A model generated the notes under the pieces. That model did no database searches and was not told where the DNA came from. It worked only from the letters and a program-made list of their open reading frames with translations. A program made the translations under genes and the position numbers. A DNA stretch of 64,000 nucleotides, taken from Desertibacillus haloalkaliphilus (GTDB taxonomy: Bacteria; Bacillota; Bacilli; Bacillales; KJ1-10-99). The DNA lies in assembly GCF_019039105.1 (NCBI RefSeq), contig NZ_JAHPIV010000016.1, positions 19,343-83,342 on the forward strand. Reading direction: 5' to 3'. Within the stretch, counting starts at the first letter, position 1; the number at the start of each line of letters is the position of its first letter. This document shows positions 25,853 through 35,063 of this stretch, piece by piece.

Positions 25853-25901
25853 GTAAAGCACGGTCTAAAACGTTCGGGAGGCGTTTTAGATCGTGCTTTA
25901 C
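25853..25901 (+). terminator. Long hairpin after the 199-residue gene
   Basis: GTAAAGCACG-x-TCTAAAACG / CGTTTTAGA-x-CGTGCTTTAC, about 19 pairs with one mismatch. Starts a few bases after the stop; T run is short. Confidence 0.65.
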
Positions 25902-26014
25902 ATGACGTACCATTGATCCATGCGTATTGAGCAAACAATTATATTTAAAATGAATGATGGACATGCTATCATAAGTACTTGGTAAGGTTTACAATTATGA
26001 GGAGGAATGAAATC

Positions 26015-26284
26015 ATGTCAATCGAATTACAAGCGCAATCAACTCCGAACCCCAATGCAATGAAAATAACAGCTAACCAAATGATCTTTGAAGGATCAGG
26101 AAGTACTTCTGTTAAAAAAGGAGACGACACACACCATCCATTAGCTCAAAAATTAATCGCCATTGATGGTGTTGATAATATTTTTGGTTTCCAAGACTTT
26201 GTAACCGTCAATAAAACCGCTGATGTCGAATGGGACAACCTTCTACCACTGATTCAAAAAGCCTTTGAAGAAGTGTACGAGTAA
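26015..26284 (+). CDS. NifU/Nfu N-terminal-domain protein
   Basis: 89 residues. Matches the Nfu N-terminal domain: QAQSTPNPNAMKITANQMI at the start, HPLAQKLIAIDGVDNIFGFQDFVTVNK in the middle, WDNLLPLIQKAF at the end. This domain occurs alone in Bacillus and, unlike the C-terminal NifU domain, has no cysteines to hold an Fe-S cluster; the role is unclear. AGGAGG lies 9 bases before ATG 26015, which rules out the longer frame from 25979. Confidence 0.85.
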   Translation: MSIELQAQSTPNPNAMKITANQMIFEGSGSTSVKKGDDTHHPLAQKLIAIDGVDNIFGFQDFVTVNKTADVEWDNLLPLIQKAFEEVYE

Positions 26285-26372
26285 AAACTAATTTGTCTCA
26301 CTAAGCATGTCTAATGGTTGTTCTTTATCTTGAAGATATAACGACCATCATGACTTCGCTAAATCATTTGAG

Positions 26373-26416
26373 GGTTGTCCTAAAAGGTATACTTGATCCT
26401 TTTAGGACAACCCCTT
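26373..26416. terminator. Bidirectional terminator
   Basis: 15-bp perfect stem GGTTGTCCTAAAAGG / CCTTTTAGGACAACC followed by CCTTTT. Lies between the convergent Nfu-domain gene and the small protein gene at 26417-26677. Confidence 0.8.
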
Positions 26417-26677
26417 TTAGTGTATAAACCCAGAATCTGGGTCATTCTCCATCCGGTTATAGCCAATCCCTTCGTCAGCCATCTTATCTCGTAACTTCGC
26501 ATAAAGAAACAACCTAAACATATCATGAATGTCGTCGTCACTCATGCTATTAATATACTCAAAAAAATCTTCACGTTCGAATTCTTCAACTAAACCACTA
26601 ACAATAATGAAGGCATCCTCTTCATCACCGGTAAAATGATTTTGATACATTTTAAATAACTTATTAACTAATTCCAT
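26417..26677 (-). CDS. Small acidic protein, DUF6154-like
   Basis: 86 residues, soluble and acidic: ELVNKLFKMYQNHFTGDEEDAFIIVSGLVEEF followed by a second helical part (EYINSMSDDDIHDMFRLFLYAKLRDKMADEG). This layout resembles a small Bacillus family of unknown function (DUF6154); I name it from memory and hold it loosely. AAAGGGG stands before ATG 26677. Downstream of, and co-oriented with, the XRE-cupin regulator (gap about 47 bases), so the two may be cotranscribed. Confidence 0.65.
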   Translation of the reverse strand: MELVNKLFKMYQNHFTGDEEDAFIIVSGLVEEFEREDFFEYINSMSDDDIHDMFRLFLYAKLRDKMADEGIGYNRMENDPDSGFIH

Positions 26678-26724
26678 ATGTAAAACCCCTTTCGTTAATA
26701 GACTGCCCAATACACATCTTTCAA

Positions 26725-27282
26725 TTAAGAATAATGAATCATCATCATAACCCGACTGACTGAATCGCTGCTATTGTTATATTGATGCGGACAATCAGCA
26801 GCAAAACGAATCGCTTCTCCTTTTTTTAAATGATAACTCTCGTCTGAAATGATGATCTCGATTTCTCCCTCCTCCACTAATATATATTCTTCTACCCCGC
26901 TCGTATGCGCCTCAGATGTATATGAACAATCCGGCTTCAGTTGAACGGAAAACCATTCAAACGGCTGACCATTCCCAAGTGTAAATAACGGTATGACTTG
27001 AAACCTTCCTTGATCCTCTTTCAATGGCTCAATCGCATGACGGCTAACTACCTTTACTTTCGGTCGTTCATCTTCAATAAACCGTGAAAAACCTACACCA
27101 AGACCGTTAGCAATCTTCCAAAGCGTACTGACCGTCGGATTTGACTCGCCTCTTTCAATCTGTCCTAGCATCGGTTTACTCACGTTCGTTAATTCAGCTG
27201 CTTTTTCTAAACTTAACCGCTGCTGCTCTCGAATTTGTTTTAATCGTTTTCCAATTCGATGATTTAAGTTTATTTTGTCCAT
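26725..27282 (-). CDS. XRE-family regulator with C-terminal cupin
   Basis: 185 residues. N-terminal helix-turn-helix (about 9-62: RLKQIREQQRLSLEKAAELTNVSKPMLGQIERGESNPTVSTLW) and a C-terminal cupin barrel (about 105-180: HTSGVEEYILVEEGEIEI..., CPHQYNNS). Such proteins sense small metabolites with the cupin. It is divergent from azlC-azlD with an 82-base gap that has an AT-rich inverted repeat, so it very probably controls branched-chain amino-acid export. AAGGAG precedes ATG 27282. Confidence 0.9.
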   Translation of the reverse strand: MDKINLNHRIGKRLKQIREQQRLSLEKAAELTNVSKPMLGQIERGESNPTVSTLWKIANGLGVGFSRFIEDERPKVKVVSRHAIEPLKEDQGRFQVIPLFTLGNGQPFEWFSVQLKPDCSYTSEAHTSGVEEYILVEEGEIEIIISDESYHLKKGEAIRFAADCPHQYNNSSDSVSRVMMMIHYS

Positions 27283-27302
27283 ATAATATCTCCTTGAATT
27301 AA

Positions 27303-27336
27303 GTTATACTATATCATACAATTAATACATTATAAC
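27303..27336. promoter_or_regulatory. Inverted repeat between the XRE-cupin regulator and azlCD
   Basis: GTTATA (27303-27308) and TATAAC (27331-27336) flank an AT-rich spacer in the 82-base divergent promoter region; a plausible operator for the regulator. Confidence 0.4.
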
Positions 27337-27364
27337 ATACTAATGGATTGAAAGGAGTAAGGCT

Positions 27365-28069
27365 ATGTTGGCAACCACAAGCGTCACTAAACCAAAATCA
27401 GAGTTTCCTCGTGGAGTCGTTGCCGGTATCGGAATTGCAATAGGTTACTTCCCAGCCGCTTTAACATTTGGTTTATTAGCAAAAAGTACAGGACTCACCT
27501 TTCTAGAAGCTGTTCTGATGAGCTCTTTTGTCTTTGCAGGAGCTGCACAATATATGGCACTAAATTTAATCGCACTAGGTACTGGTGCTCTTGAAATCAT
27601 CTTCACAACTTTCATTGTAAATATTCGTCATTTATTAATGAGTGCTTCTGTTAGTGAAAAACTCGAACATGATCACCCGATTAAAAAAGCAATATGTGCA
27701 TTTGGTATTACTGATGAGGTATTTGCTGTAACGACAACTCAAGAACGGAAAGTAACGACGTCCTTTGTCCTCGGTGTCGGAGTGATTGCCTATGGAAGTT
27801 GGGTACTACATTCAGCGCTCGGCTTTTTAGTTGGATCGGCATTGCCACAAACGATCCAAGAAAGTATGGCTATTGCCCTTTATGCGATGTTTATCGCTTT
27901 ATTAATGCCATCACTAAAGAAACATCGCAAAGTTGTTTCTTTAGCTATTTCTGCTGCGATGTTTAATACTCTTTTTGTGTTTTTTTTGCCGAGCGGATGG
28001 TCAATTATCGCAGCAACAATTCTATCCTCCCTTCTCATTGAACTAGTTGAGAAAAAGGAGGAATCATAA
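27365..28069 (+). CDS. azlC: AzlC-type branched-chain amino-acid permease, large subunit
   Basis: 234 residues, about six or seven membrane segments. AzlC motifs: GVVAGIGIAIGYFPAALTFGLLAKSTG, SSFVFAGAAQYMALNLIALG, and FIVNIRHLLMSAS. With the small AzlD it forms a two-component exporter for branched-chain amino acids and their analogues. AAAGGAG precedes ATG 27365; the stop overlaps the azlD start by one base (TAATG). Confidence 0.93.
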   Translation: MLATTSVTKPKSEFPRGVVAGIGIAIGYFPAALTFGLLAKSTGLTFLEAVLMSSFVFAGAAQYMALNLIALGTGALEIIFTTFIVNIRHLLMSASVSEKLEHDHPIKKAICAFGITDEVFAVTTTQERKVTTSFVLGVGVIAYGSWVLHSALGFLVGSALPQTIQESMAIALYAMFIALLMPSLKKHRKVVSLAISAAMFNTLFVFFLPSGWSIIAATILSSLLIELVEKKEES

Positions 28070-28374
28070 TGTCAATGTCAATGTTCTGGCTGATTATGGG
28101 AATGGCGATTGTTACATATATTCCGAGAATGTTGCCTTTAGTCACACTCAATGCAAATCGCATCCCTCCCAAATTACAAGCGATCTTACGAAACGTACCT
28201 TATGCAGCACTGGGGGCTTTAATTTTCCCAGGCATTTTAACGGTTAACGAAGACATTTGGTTTGGAATCATCGGTGGACTAACCGCAATTATTATTGCCT
28301 ATTTTGGTGCTAACTTAATTTTTGTCGTCATCGGCGCGATCATTGTCTTAAGTTTCTATTCATTTTTCATTTAG
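28069..28374 (+). CDS. azlD: AzlD-type small subunit of branched-chain amino-acid permease
   Basis: 101 residues with three or four membrane segments: FWLIMGMAIVTYIPRMLPL, then a proline-containing loop (IPPKLQAILRNVPYAALGALIFPGIL), a middle segment and a C-terminal one. Obligate partner of AzlC, translationally coupled to it. GGAGG lies before the start; an in-frame second ATG at 28075 is an alternative. Confidence 0.9.
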   Translation: MSMSMFWLIMGMAIVTYIPRMLPLVTLNANRIPPKLQAILRNVPYAALGALIFPGILTVNEDIWFGIIGGLTAIIIAYFGANLIFVVIGAIIVLSFYSFFI

Positions 28375-28387
28375 TTTGCTCATTAAC

Positions 28388-28494
28388 AGAGACTGTTCCA
28401 TCACTAGAATCACCTCATTTTTGTACGATTTAGAGCATAGGGGTAAAAGATCCCTACCACTGTTCCTGAGGTGACACTTGGTGGGGCAGTCTCT
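28388..28494 (+). terminator. Long inverted repeat after azlD
   Basis: Outer arms AGAGACTG (28388-28395) with CAGTCTCT (28487-28494), inner arms TCACCTCA (28410-28417) with TGAGGTGA (28467-28474), and a small TAGGG/CCCTA hairpin in the loop. Followed by TTTCT. Probably a terminator, but longer and more branched than normal. Confidence 0.5.
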
Positions 28495-28612
28495 TTCTAA
28501 CCTTTCCTCCCCCCTGATCGAAGAAAAAATAAGAGCAGAAGATTGTTTCTTTTAATAATGGACGTTACAATGGAATGATGAACAATTACAAGTAGGTAGT
28601 GGTGAATAAATC

Positions 28613-30235
28613 ATGACAAACTTAACATTCAGTAGTGAACAATTGCATACCTTTATTCATGACCATGTCGTCAGTCACATAGCTACTCGCGGTGTGAACT
28701 ATTACAAAAAAGGGAACGTTGCAGATATAAAAGTGACGAGTGCGGAGGTGCTTGAAGCTACCGTTCATGGATCGTCGATTTATACGGTCGAGGTTCACCT
28801 TGATGACCTTACAGAAAGTACATGCACTTGTCCTTATCACGATTATTGTAAACACCTTGTCGCTGCCTTGTTCTACATTGAAGAACATCGTTATAGAGTC
28901 CAAGAACAACTAGAGGAATACAAGAACCGTACAGTAACTCTAGTGATAGAGCAGCATAAACCAAAAGATATCGAAGAACAATTACAATCTCACCTCGACT
29001 CAATCATTATAACTAGCTATCGTTCATTAACAACAGCAGGTTATTTTCATGACGATCACTTAAAACAAATTGTTGAACGTTGCATCCGGGCAACAGCACA
29101 AAACTACTCAAATGAGGAGCATGTTCGTGAACGGCTCATTTGTGTAAACGTAATGATCCATGGCTTATTTGCCCTCGGTCGAAAATTTAACACCTATCAC
29201 ACATATGAGCGTAGGTTTACTCGTTTCTTTTCGCAACTCATTAATGAAAGTGAACCGTTCATTGTTGAGTGTCAGCGTCGTGATGATTCGGATTTCTACT
29301 TATGGTTTACAGAGACACTCATCCACCGTTACTTTTTATCTAATGATGTAAAACAATCGCCGTGGCACCTACTTTTAATAAAATGGTTAACGCATGATTC
29401 GAATCAAGCTCGAAAGCTGGAAGTACTCAATCTCTTCATAACCGAGCAAAAACGCTCACCAAACAACGAGTCACTAACGATGCTAGCAAGTATCCTTGCT
29501 CTCGATTGTGAAAATGGAGCATTATCATTGTCCTTGCTTCGTAAAATGAAACATTCGTTAACCCCAAATGATCTTATTCACCATTTTCAATTACTAGAGC
29601 GTCGCCAAGATTGGGACTTAATCAAAAACTGGTTTGATTTATTTCTAACCTTCTGGAAAAATAAATCGCTCGGAAGCCTCGAGCCGATATACGAACGGAT
29701 GCTCATGAATACGGGTAACGAAAAAGAACAGATCATCTTACTGTGGAATGCGTGGCTCCAGTCCCCCTCCTACAGTACGTATCTTCAACGGATGAAAGAT
29801 TTTGCTGATTATAAAGAAGAGGCGCTTGACTATATCCTTCCAAGATTAGAAGAACAATTGTATGTGCCCAAAATCGAACAGCTCTATTATAAGATCTTAT
29901 TAAACGAAGGCCAGACCAAAAAAGCGATCGCTCGTTTATTAACAAATGAAACAGAACCAAGCCTACTAAGCGATGAAAAAAAACAAGTGATTAACTACGC
30001 GAAGAAATCAGCACCAGAACAACTTTTACCACTTTACCATCAATTTATTGTACGGCTCATTGAAAAGAAATCCCGTAGCCACTATGAACAAGCCGTCTCT
30101 CATATGAAAGAATTACAGTTGATTTATGAGCAACTTGGTTTATCTGATCGCTTCCATTCATATATAAGTCAGCTCCGAACAAAATACAAAACGTATCGCG
30201 CCTTGCTACAGGAGATGAAAAAGATTGTACAATAA
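28613..30235 (+). CDS. ywqB: SWIM zinc-finger protein (YwqB-like)
   Basis: 540 residues. Near the N-terminus a SWIM finger: STCTCPYHDYCKHLVAALFYIEE (Cys-x-Cys ... Cys-x-His, about 68-80). The remainder is helical and repeat-like (tetratricopeptide-type helical pairs), with many Leu/Glu. SWIM proteins often pair with SNF2 ATPases; here the next gene is one, overlapping by 11 bases, exactly as ywqB-ywqA in Bacillus subtilis. A protein- or DNA-binding partner of the helicase is the likely role. Confidence 0.88.
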   Translation: MTNLTFSSEQLHTFIHDHVVSHIATRGVNYYKKGNVADIKVTSAEVLEATVHGSSIYTVEVHLDDLTESTCTCPYHDYCKHLVAALFYIEEHRYRVQEQLEEYKNRTVTLVIEQHKPKDIEEQLQSHLDSIIITSYRSLTTAGYFHDDHLKQIVERCIRATAQNYSNEEHVRERLICVNVMIHGLFALGRKFNTYHTYERRFTRFFSQLINESEPFIVECQRRDDSDFYLWFTETLIHRYFLSNDVKQSPWHLLLIKWLTHDSNQARKLEVLNLFITEQKRSPNNESLTMLASILALDCENGALSLSLLRKMKHSLTPNDLIHHFQLLERRQDWDLIKNWFDLFLTFWKNKSLGSLEPIYERMLMNTGNEKEQIILLWNAWLQSPSYSTYLQRMKDFADYKEEALDYILPRLEEQLYVPKIEQLYYKILLNEGQTKKAIARLLTNETEPSLLSDEKKQVINYAKKSAPEQLLPLYHQFIVRLIEKKSRSHYEQAVSHMKELQLIYEQLGLSDRFHSYISQLRTKYKTYRALLQEMKKIVQ

Positions 30236-33200
30236 ACATAATCCAAATAAAATTATTCTTCACGGTGGATGGCTTGATCAAGAGGAACAATTTTTTATCT
30301 GGGGTGAACGTAAACAGCATAAAAAATACCAAGAAATCGTTAACTTTCAGTACCCTTTCCTCTATCCGCCGTCTGAACTAAAGCTCGCGTTGTTTAAGTA
30401 CCATTCAGACTCTTTTTATGGAACATTTATCGAATCAAAAAAAGCGTTATTACAAGCACCATTAGTTGAACGTATGTTTTATTCACATGCTGGGAACACA
30501 CCAGTCTATCATGCTGATCGCTCAAATACTTCTCATTTGTTTCCAGTAGAAGGGATTTCTCTTTCGCTAGAAGACTTACCCGAAGCAATCGAAACCATGA
30601 AGTCATGGCTAAACGATGAGGAATGGCTGATCGGTGATGATTTACGCTATTGGTTGCTCTTCTTCTCACAAATTCAAACAGAAATTATTTCAGGAGAGGT
30701 CATTCTAGCGACAAACGGGCGTTGGCAGCTCACAAATATGAATATCGAATCATGGGAAATGTGTATTCCGCCTGCCAGTGTGGCATTGAAAGCCGAACAA
30801 TATCAACTACAACCAACAAACACGAATCCATCTGTGACGTATTCGCTAAAAGATTTCGCAAATGAAGTCGCAGACCGTCTCATTAAGCAGTTGCTCTTAA
30901 ATAATAACGAATTCAGAAGAGCACTTGCTCAATTGTCAGAGGAAAGTCCCTCTATCCAAGATTGGTTACGTTCGGTTGAAGAAGGAGAAACCAAACAACT
31001 GCAAATGAATGAGACAACGTTACAAGAGCATTTAGGGATTATCCCCTCATCCCCGTTTAAAACTGGGATTGCGATTGATGATCCTGAAACAGAAGATGAG
31101 CCGTGGAAGCTAGTACTGTTTGTCCAAGATCGGAATGATCCATCCTTGATCGTATCGATGAAGGATTTGCATGAAGGGCTACACCCATGGCGAGAAAATC
31201 CAATTTCAAAACTAAAGCACGATATACAGCAAGGGGCTAATAAAGTCCCCCTCATTAAACAGCTGTCACCAACAAATTTTGAAATGGAACTAACAAGCGA
31301 AGATGTTTATTCGTTTCTAATCGAGGATAGCCCACTGCTTGAAGACATTGGTTTTACGATTTTTGTCCCGTCTTGGTGGAATGATGAAAGACAACAACTA
31401 TCCATCCAATTAGCCGTAAAAGACAAGCAAACTGAAAAACAAGCATCTGTTGATCCAATTATGAATTGGCAAAGCCTAACGGAATTTGACTACACTGTCT
31501 CCATAGGTGATGCGAAATTAAGTGAACAAGAATTTGATACACTTGTCCATACGAAACAACCCATCGTTAACATTCGTGGCAAATGGGTCGTTTGGGACCC
31601 GACACAAGCGGAAAAACTAAAAGATACACTTGAACAACAAAAATCAGAGGCGATTACGCATTTTGATGCATGGCAATTGCAGCTCGCCGATGAGGACGTT
31701 CAACTTGATGAAGAGTTAACCGTCGATGTTGACATCCATTGGGATGAAAAGTTACAGAAATTACTTGAAGAAGTTAGAAGCAAAAAGATCCCACTTACAA
31801 CGCCCCCGGAAACTCTTACCGGGACATTACGCCCCTATCAACAAGAAGGTTATTCGTGGCTTCTTCATATGCGCAAACTTGGCTTTGGCGCTTGCCTAGC
31901 TGATGACATGGGGTTAGGGAAATCAATCCAAACAATTGCTTACCTTGTAAAGGTTCTTGAAACTCAACAACTAGAAGGAGCTGTGCATCTACCATTTTTA
32001 TTAATCTGTCCGACATCATTAATCGGTAACTGGACAAATGAGCTAGAACAATTCGCTCCGCACTTACGCATCTATGTTCATCACGGGGCCAACCGCGCGG
32101 GTGAAACAGAGTTACGGAACTTAGTAGAGGATTATGATTTAATTATTACTTCCTACGCACTAGCAGTACGTGATGAGGATGTGTGGGCAACAATCACATG
32201 GAATGGACTCCTATTGGATGAAGCTCAGCAAATTAAAAATATCGAAACGAAGCAACGCCGTTCGATTAAAAAAATCAATGCGTATCACCGTATCGCATTA
32301 ACAGGAACGCCGATTGAAAATCGCTTAAAGGAGCTATGGTCGATCATCGATTTTCTAAACCATAGATATTTAAATTCATATCAGCACTTCCAACAAACAT
32401 TTATCAAAGAAATCGAAGGGCGCAACCAAAATGATCAACGCCTAAAGCAGTTACAACAGCTGATTTCCCCTTTCCTGTTAAGGCGTAGCAAATCGGATCA
32501 GCATCTAAATTTACAGCTGCCTTCGAAGCAAGAACAAACACACAGGGTTGGGCTTACACTTGAACAAGCAAGCTTATACCAAGCCGTTGTTAATGATTTA
32601 TTAGAAAAGGTTGACACCGTTTCTGAAATGGAACGTAGAGCTTTGATTTTAAGCAGTTTAACGAAATTAAAACAAATATGTAACCATCCCGTCCATTTCT
32701 TAAAGGATGGCGGAAGATTAGAGCACCGCTCTGAAAAATGGGATTTACTTGAAGAGTTAGTCACACAAATTACAGATAACGATGAGAAGACGTTGATCTT
32801 CACACAATATAAAGAAATGGGCGAGCTCATTCAGAAGGGGCTTTCAAATAAGTTAGGCTTTCCTGTTCCATTCTTACATGGGAGCATTCAAAGAAATAAA
32901 CGAGAAGAGATGATTAAACGTTTCAAACAAGATCAAGCGATCTCTACGTTCATCCTGTCTTTAAAAGCAGGAGGTGTTGGTCTAAACTTAACAGCTGCTA
33001 ATCATGTCATTCATTACGACCGTTGGTGGAACCCTGCAGTTGAAAATCAGGCAACCGACCGGGCCTATCGAATTGGACAAACACAAAATGTGACCGTTCA
33101 TAAAATGGTAACCTCTGGTACACTCGAAGAAAAAATCGACCGGATGATTGAACGAAAACAACAACTATCAGACCAAATTTTACTTTCGAGTGAAAATCAA

Positions 33201-33257
33201 CTCACGGAGCTATCAAATGATGATTTAAAATCATTACTCGAACTTCGTAAATCATGA
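30225..33257 (+). CDS. ywqA: SNF2-family helicase/translocase (YwqA-like)
   Basis: 1010 residues. The C-terminal half is a complete Swi2/Snf2 ATPase: DDMGLGKSIQTIAYL (motif I, about 562), LLLDEAQQIKN (II), ALTGTPIENRLKELWSI (III), RRSKSDQHL, then the second RecA lobe with LKAGGVGLNLTAANHVIHYDRWWNP and QATDRAYRIGQTQ (VI). The N-terminal ~500 residues are the SNF2-associated domain. No nuclease domain. The TTG start at 30225 overlaps the SWIM gene and follows GGAGATG by 8 bases, so translation is coupled. Function: dsDNA translocase, probably in repair or recombination. Confidence 0.94.
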   Translation: MYNKHNPNKIILHGGWLDQEEQFFIWGERKQHKKYQEIVNFQYPFLYPPSELKLALFKYHSDSFYGTFIESKKALLQAPLVERMFYSHAGNTPVYHADRSNTSHLFPVEGISLSLEDLPEAIETMKSWLNDEEWLIGDDLRYWLLFFSQIQTEIISGEVILATNGRWQLTNMNIESWEMCIPPASVALKAEQYQLQPTNTNPSVTYSLKDFANEVADRLIKQLLLNNNEFRRALAQLSEESPSIQDWLRSVEEGETKQLQMNETTLQEHLGIIPSSPFKTGIAIDDPETEDEPWKLVLFVQDRNDPSLIVSMKDLHEGLHPWRENPISKLKHDIQQGANKVPLIKQLSPTNFEMELTSEDVYSFLIEDSPLLEDIGFTIFVPSWWNDERQQLSIQLAVKDKQTEKQASVDPIMNWQSLTEFDYTVSIGDAKLSEQEFDTLVHTKQPIVNIRGKWVVWDPTQAEKLKDTLEQQKSEAITHFDAWQLQLADEDVQLDEELTVDVDIHWDEKLQKLLEEVRSKKIPLTTPPETLTGTLRPYQQEGYSWLLHMRKLGFGACLADDMGLGKSIQTIAYLVKVLETQQLEGAVHLPFLLICPTSLIGNWTNELEQFAPHLRIYVHHGANRAGETELRNLVEDYDLIITSYALAVRDEDVWATITWNGLLLDEAQQIKNIETKQRRSIKKINAYHRIALTGTPIENRLKELWSIIDFLNHRYLNSYQHFQQTFIKEIEGRNQNDQRLKQLQQLISPFLLRRSKSDQHLNLQLPSKQEQTHRVGLTLEQASLYQAVVNDLLEKVDTVSEMERRALILSSLTKLKQICNHPVHFLKDGGRLEHRSEKWDLLEELVTQITDNDEKTLIFTQYKEMGELIQKGLSNKLGFPVPFLHGSIQRNKREEMIKRFKQDQAISTFILSLKAGGVGLNLTAANHVIHYDRWWNPAVENQATDRAYRIGQTQNVTVHKMVTSGTLEEKIDRMIERKQQLSDQILLSSENQLTELSNDDLKSLLELRKS

Positions 33258-33269
33258 AGGAGGTAAATA

Positions 33270-33467
33270 ATGGTGGAAAAGAACGATTTACCAGACGTGT
33301 TTAAAACCTTTTGGCAACCATCATGTTCAAAGCTACCAATTGTACAAAAACACCCCTCTTCCTCTGAGGGAAACCCCGCTCAAGAAAAGTGGCAAGCCGT
33401 TTTAAAAGCGCTTGAGAAAGCTGGGAAAACAAAATGGCATATGAACACGGAGAAGAGAACAGACTGA
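33270..33467 (+). CDS. Small hypothetical protein, 65 residues
   Basis: ATG 33270 is preceded by GAAGGAGGT, a near-perfect ribosome site, 12 bases after the helicase stop. The product is hydrophilic with a Trp-containing N-terminal half (FKTFWQPSCSK), a Pro/Ser patch and a Lys/Ala helix (EKWQAVLKALEKAGKTKWH). No known domain recognised. Probably cotranscribed with the SWIM/SNF2 pair. Confidence 0.6.
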   Translation: MVEKNDLPDVFKTFWQPSCSKLPIVQKHPSSSEGNPAQEKWQAVLKALEKAGKTKWHMNTEKRTD

Positions 33468-33489
33468 TTTAAAATAACGTTTTAAAATT

Positions 33490-33533
33490 GGGCGGTGATA
33501 ACTAGATTTTCACCTAGTACCACTGCCCTTTTC
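33490..33533 (+). terminator. Terminator of the SWIM/SNF2 operon
   Basis: GGGC-x-GTG-xxx-ACTAG / CTAGT-xx-CAC-x-GCCC stem followed by TTTTCTT. Lies between this operon and the convergent BsuPI-type lipoprotein gene. Confidence 0.75.
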
Positions 33534-33540
33534 TTATTAA

Positions 33541-34011
33541 TCATTCTTCAATTATTATCAATTGTTCTGCTTGAAACGTTCTTGGTGCAACCTCCTCACC
33601 GTTAATCGATCGTACCAATAACTCAGCGACAGCCTTATAAGTACCTGATGGTACATCATTAACCTTCCAGCTTATTTCCGACAATTGCTCATCGTTTGCT
33701 AGAAGCGTTTCTTCAACGATCACTTGGGTAAAAGCCATCTCCTCTGAGAAACGGTAGATGATCTCGTCATCTGGATTGACAACTGTAATCTCAAATTGCT
33801 GTCCAGAGATGTATTCAAGCTCAACATCTTCCTCCCTGGTATTTCGTAAACCAATGAGAAACTGCACGTCCTCCCCCTGTTGCTTGATATCAAAAACGAA
33901 CTCAAGTGATTCCTTCATCTCTTCATCCCCTTGCTCCACTCTCTCCTCAGCAGTTCCGCAGCCAACGGACAGTAACATGAGAATCATATATAATAACAGC
34001 CGTACCCACAT
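33541..34011 (-). CDS. BsuPI-domain lipoprotein
   Basis: 156 residues. Lipobox LSVGC, an acidic linker, then a beta-sandwich (about 38-130) of the BsuPI type (proteinase-inhibitor fold): SLEFVFDIKQQGEDVQFLIGLRNTREEDVELEYISGQQFEI and DEIIYRFSEEMAFTQ are characteristic. Exported and membrane-tethered; the true ligand of these domains is unclear. A GGGGG stretch precedes ATG 34011, 15 bases after the YitT-type gene. Confidence 0.8.
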   Translation of the reverse strand: MWVRLLLYMILMLLSVGCGTAEERVEQGDEEMKESLEFVFDIKQQGEDVQFLIGLRNTREEDVELEYISGQQFEITVVNPDDEIIYRFSEEMAFTQVIVEETLLANDEQLSEISWKVNDVPSGTYKAVAELLVRSINGEEVAPRTFQAEQLIIIEE

Positions 34012-34026
34012 TAAAGATACCCCCTA

Positions 34027-34851
34027 TTAATCATCTTTGCGAAACAAACCAAAGATCTGGGTCGTTTCAACGATATTCGTAAATGCAGCAGGATCAACCG
34101 TCTCAATGACATGCTGCAACGCATAGAGCTCATACCGAGTAATCACAATCATTAACATTTCTTTATCATCTTCCATATATCCTCCCTTAGCAGGAATCCT
34201 AGTTAGTCCTCGCGTTACACGTTCATGGATCGCCTTCCGTAATTCATCTGGTTTCTTTGTGACAATCAATGCTGTTACTTTAACGTGTCGAGTATGGATC
34301 ATATCAATGATACGAGATGCAACATAGAGTGAGACTAACGTATATAATGCCTTTTCCCAATCAAACATCAAACCTGCCGTGACAACAATCAATCCATTTA
34401 GTATAAAGAATAACGGTCCTAATGGCCGATCACTTAGACGTGAGAGGATCAAGATGATAATATCCATCCCCCCTGAGGATGCCCCCCATTTCAGCGTTAA
34501 ACCCACACCAAAAGCTGAGATCACACCACCGAAAACTGCATTTAAGAGAATGTCATTAGACACAGATATAACCGGAATAATCTCTAAAAAAAGAGTCGTT
34601 AGTGCTACATTTAAAAAGCTGTAGAAGGTAAATGCCTTCCCAATTTTTAACCAACCTAATATCGCAACTGGGACGTTTAATAAGAATAATAAAATCCCAG
34701 TGGATAGTGGCAAAACGACAGCTAATAACTGTGCCACACCAGTAAAGCCACTTGCAAACACGTTTGCTGGGATTAAAAATATATTTAATGCAATTGCAAG
34801 CAATACGGCTGCAAATGTAATGACAATGACTTTCTTCGTTTCCTCAATCAT
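34027..34851 (-). CDS. YitT-family membrane protein (DUF161/DUF2179)
   Basis: 274 residues: five or so membrane segments in the first 180 residues (VITFAAVLLAIALNIFLIPANVFASGFTGVAQLLAV; LKWGASSGGMDIIILILSRLS is the family hallmark), then a cytoplasmic DUF2179 domain (VKVTALIVTKKPDELRKAIHERVTRGLTRIPAKGGYM). Several paralogues occur per Bacillus genome; transport function presumed but unknown. Operon with the BsuPI lipoprotein. Confidence 0.88.
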   Translation of the reverse strand: MIEETKKVIVITFAAVLLAIALNIFLIPANVFASGFTGVAQLLAVVLPLSTGILLFLLNVPVAILGWLKIGKAFTFYSFLNVALTTLFLEIIPVISVSNDILLNAVFGGVISAFGVGLTLKWGASSGGMDIIILILSRLSDRPLGPLFFILNGLIVVTAGLMFDWEKALYTLVSLYVASRIIDMIHTRHVKVTALIVTKKPDELRKAIHERVTRGLTRIPAKGGYMEDDKEMLMIVITRYELYALQHVIETVDPAAFTNIVETTQIFGLFRKDD

Positions 34852-34996
34852 CTAGACACCCCTTTTTACTCGTTCGCATGAATCTAACCATTATTCCACT
34901 TCTTATGTAAGATGAAATGCTCATTATTTTACTTTTTACTTAATGGCCGTGAAATAAACAAATAAGCGTAACGTTTCTTCAAAGACGACTTTAGTA

Positions 34997-35041
34997 TAAA
35001 AAAGAACTGTAATGATCAGATTTAGCTTTTCATTACAGTTC
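34997..35041 (-). terminator. Terminator of the esterase gene
   Basis: 12-bp stem GAACTGTAATGA / TTCATTACAGTTC region followed by six T residues on the minus strand (34997-35003 read as AAAAAA on plus). Confidence 0.8.
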
Positions 35042-35063
35042 TATCATTAGTATTTTTTTACTT

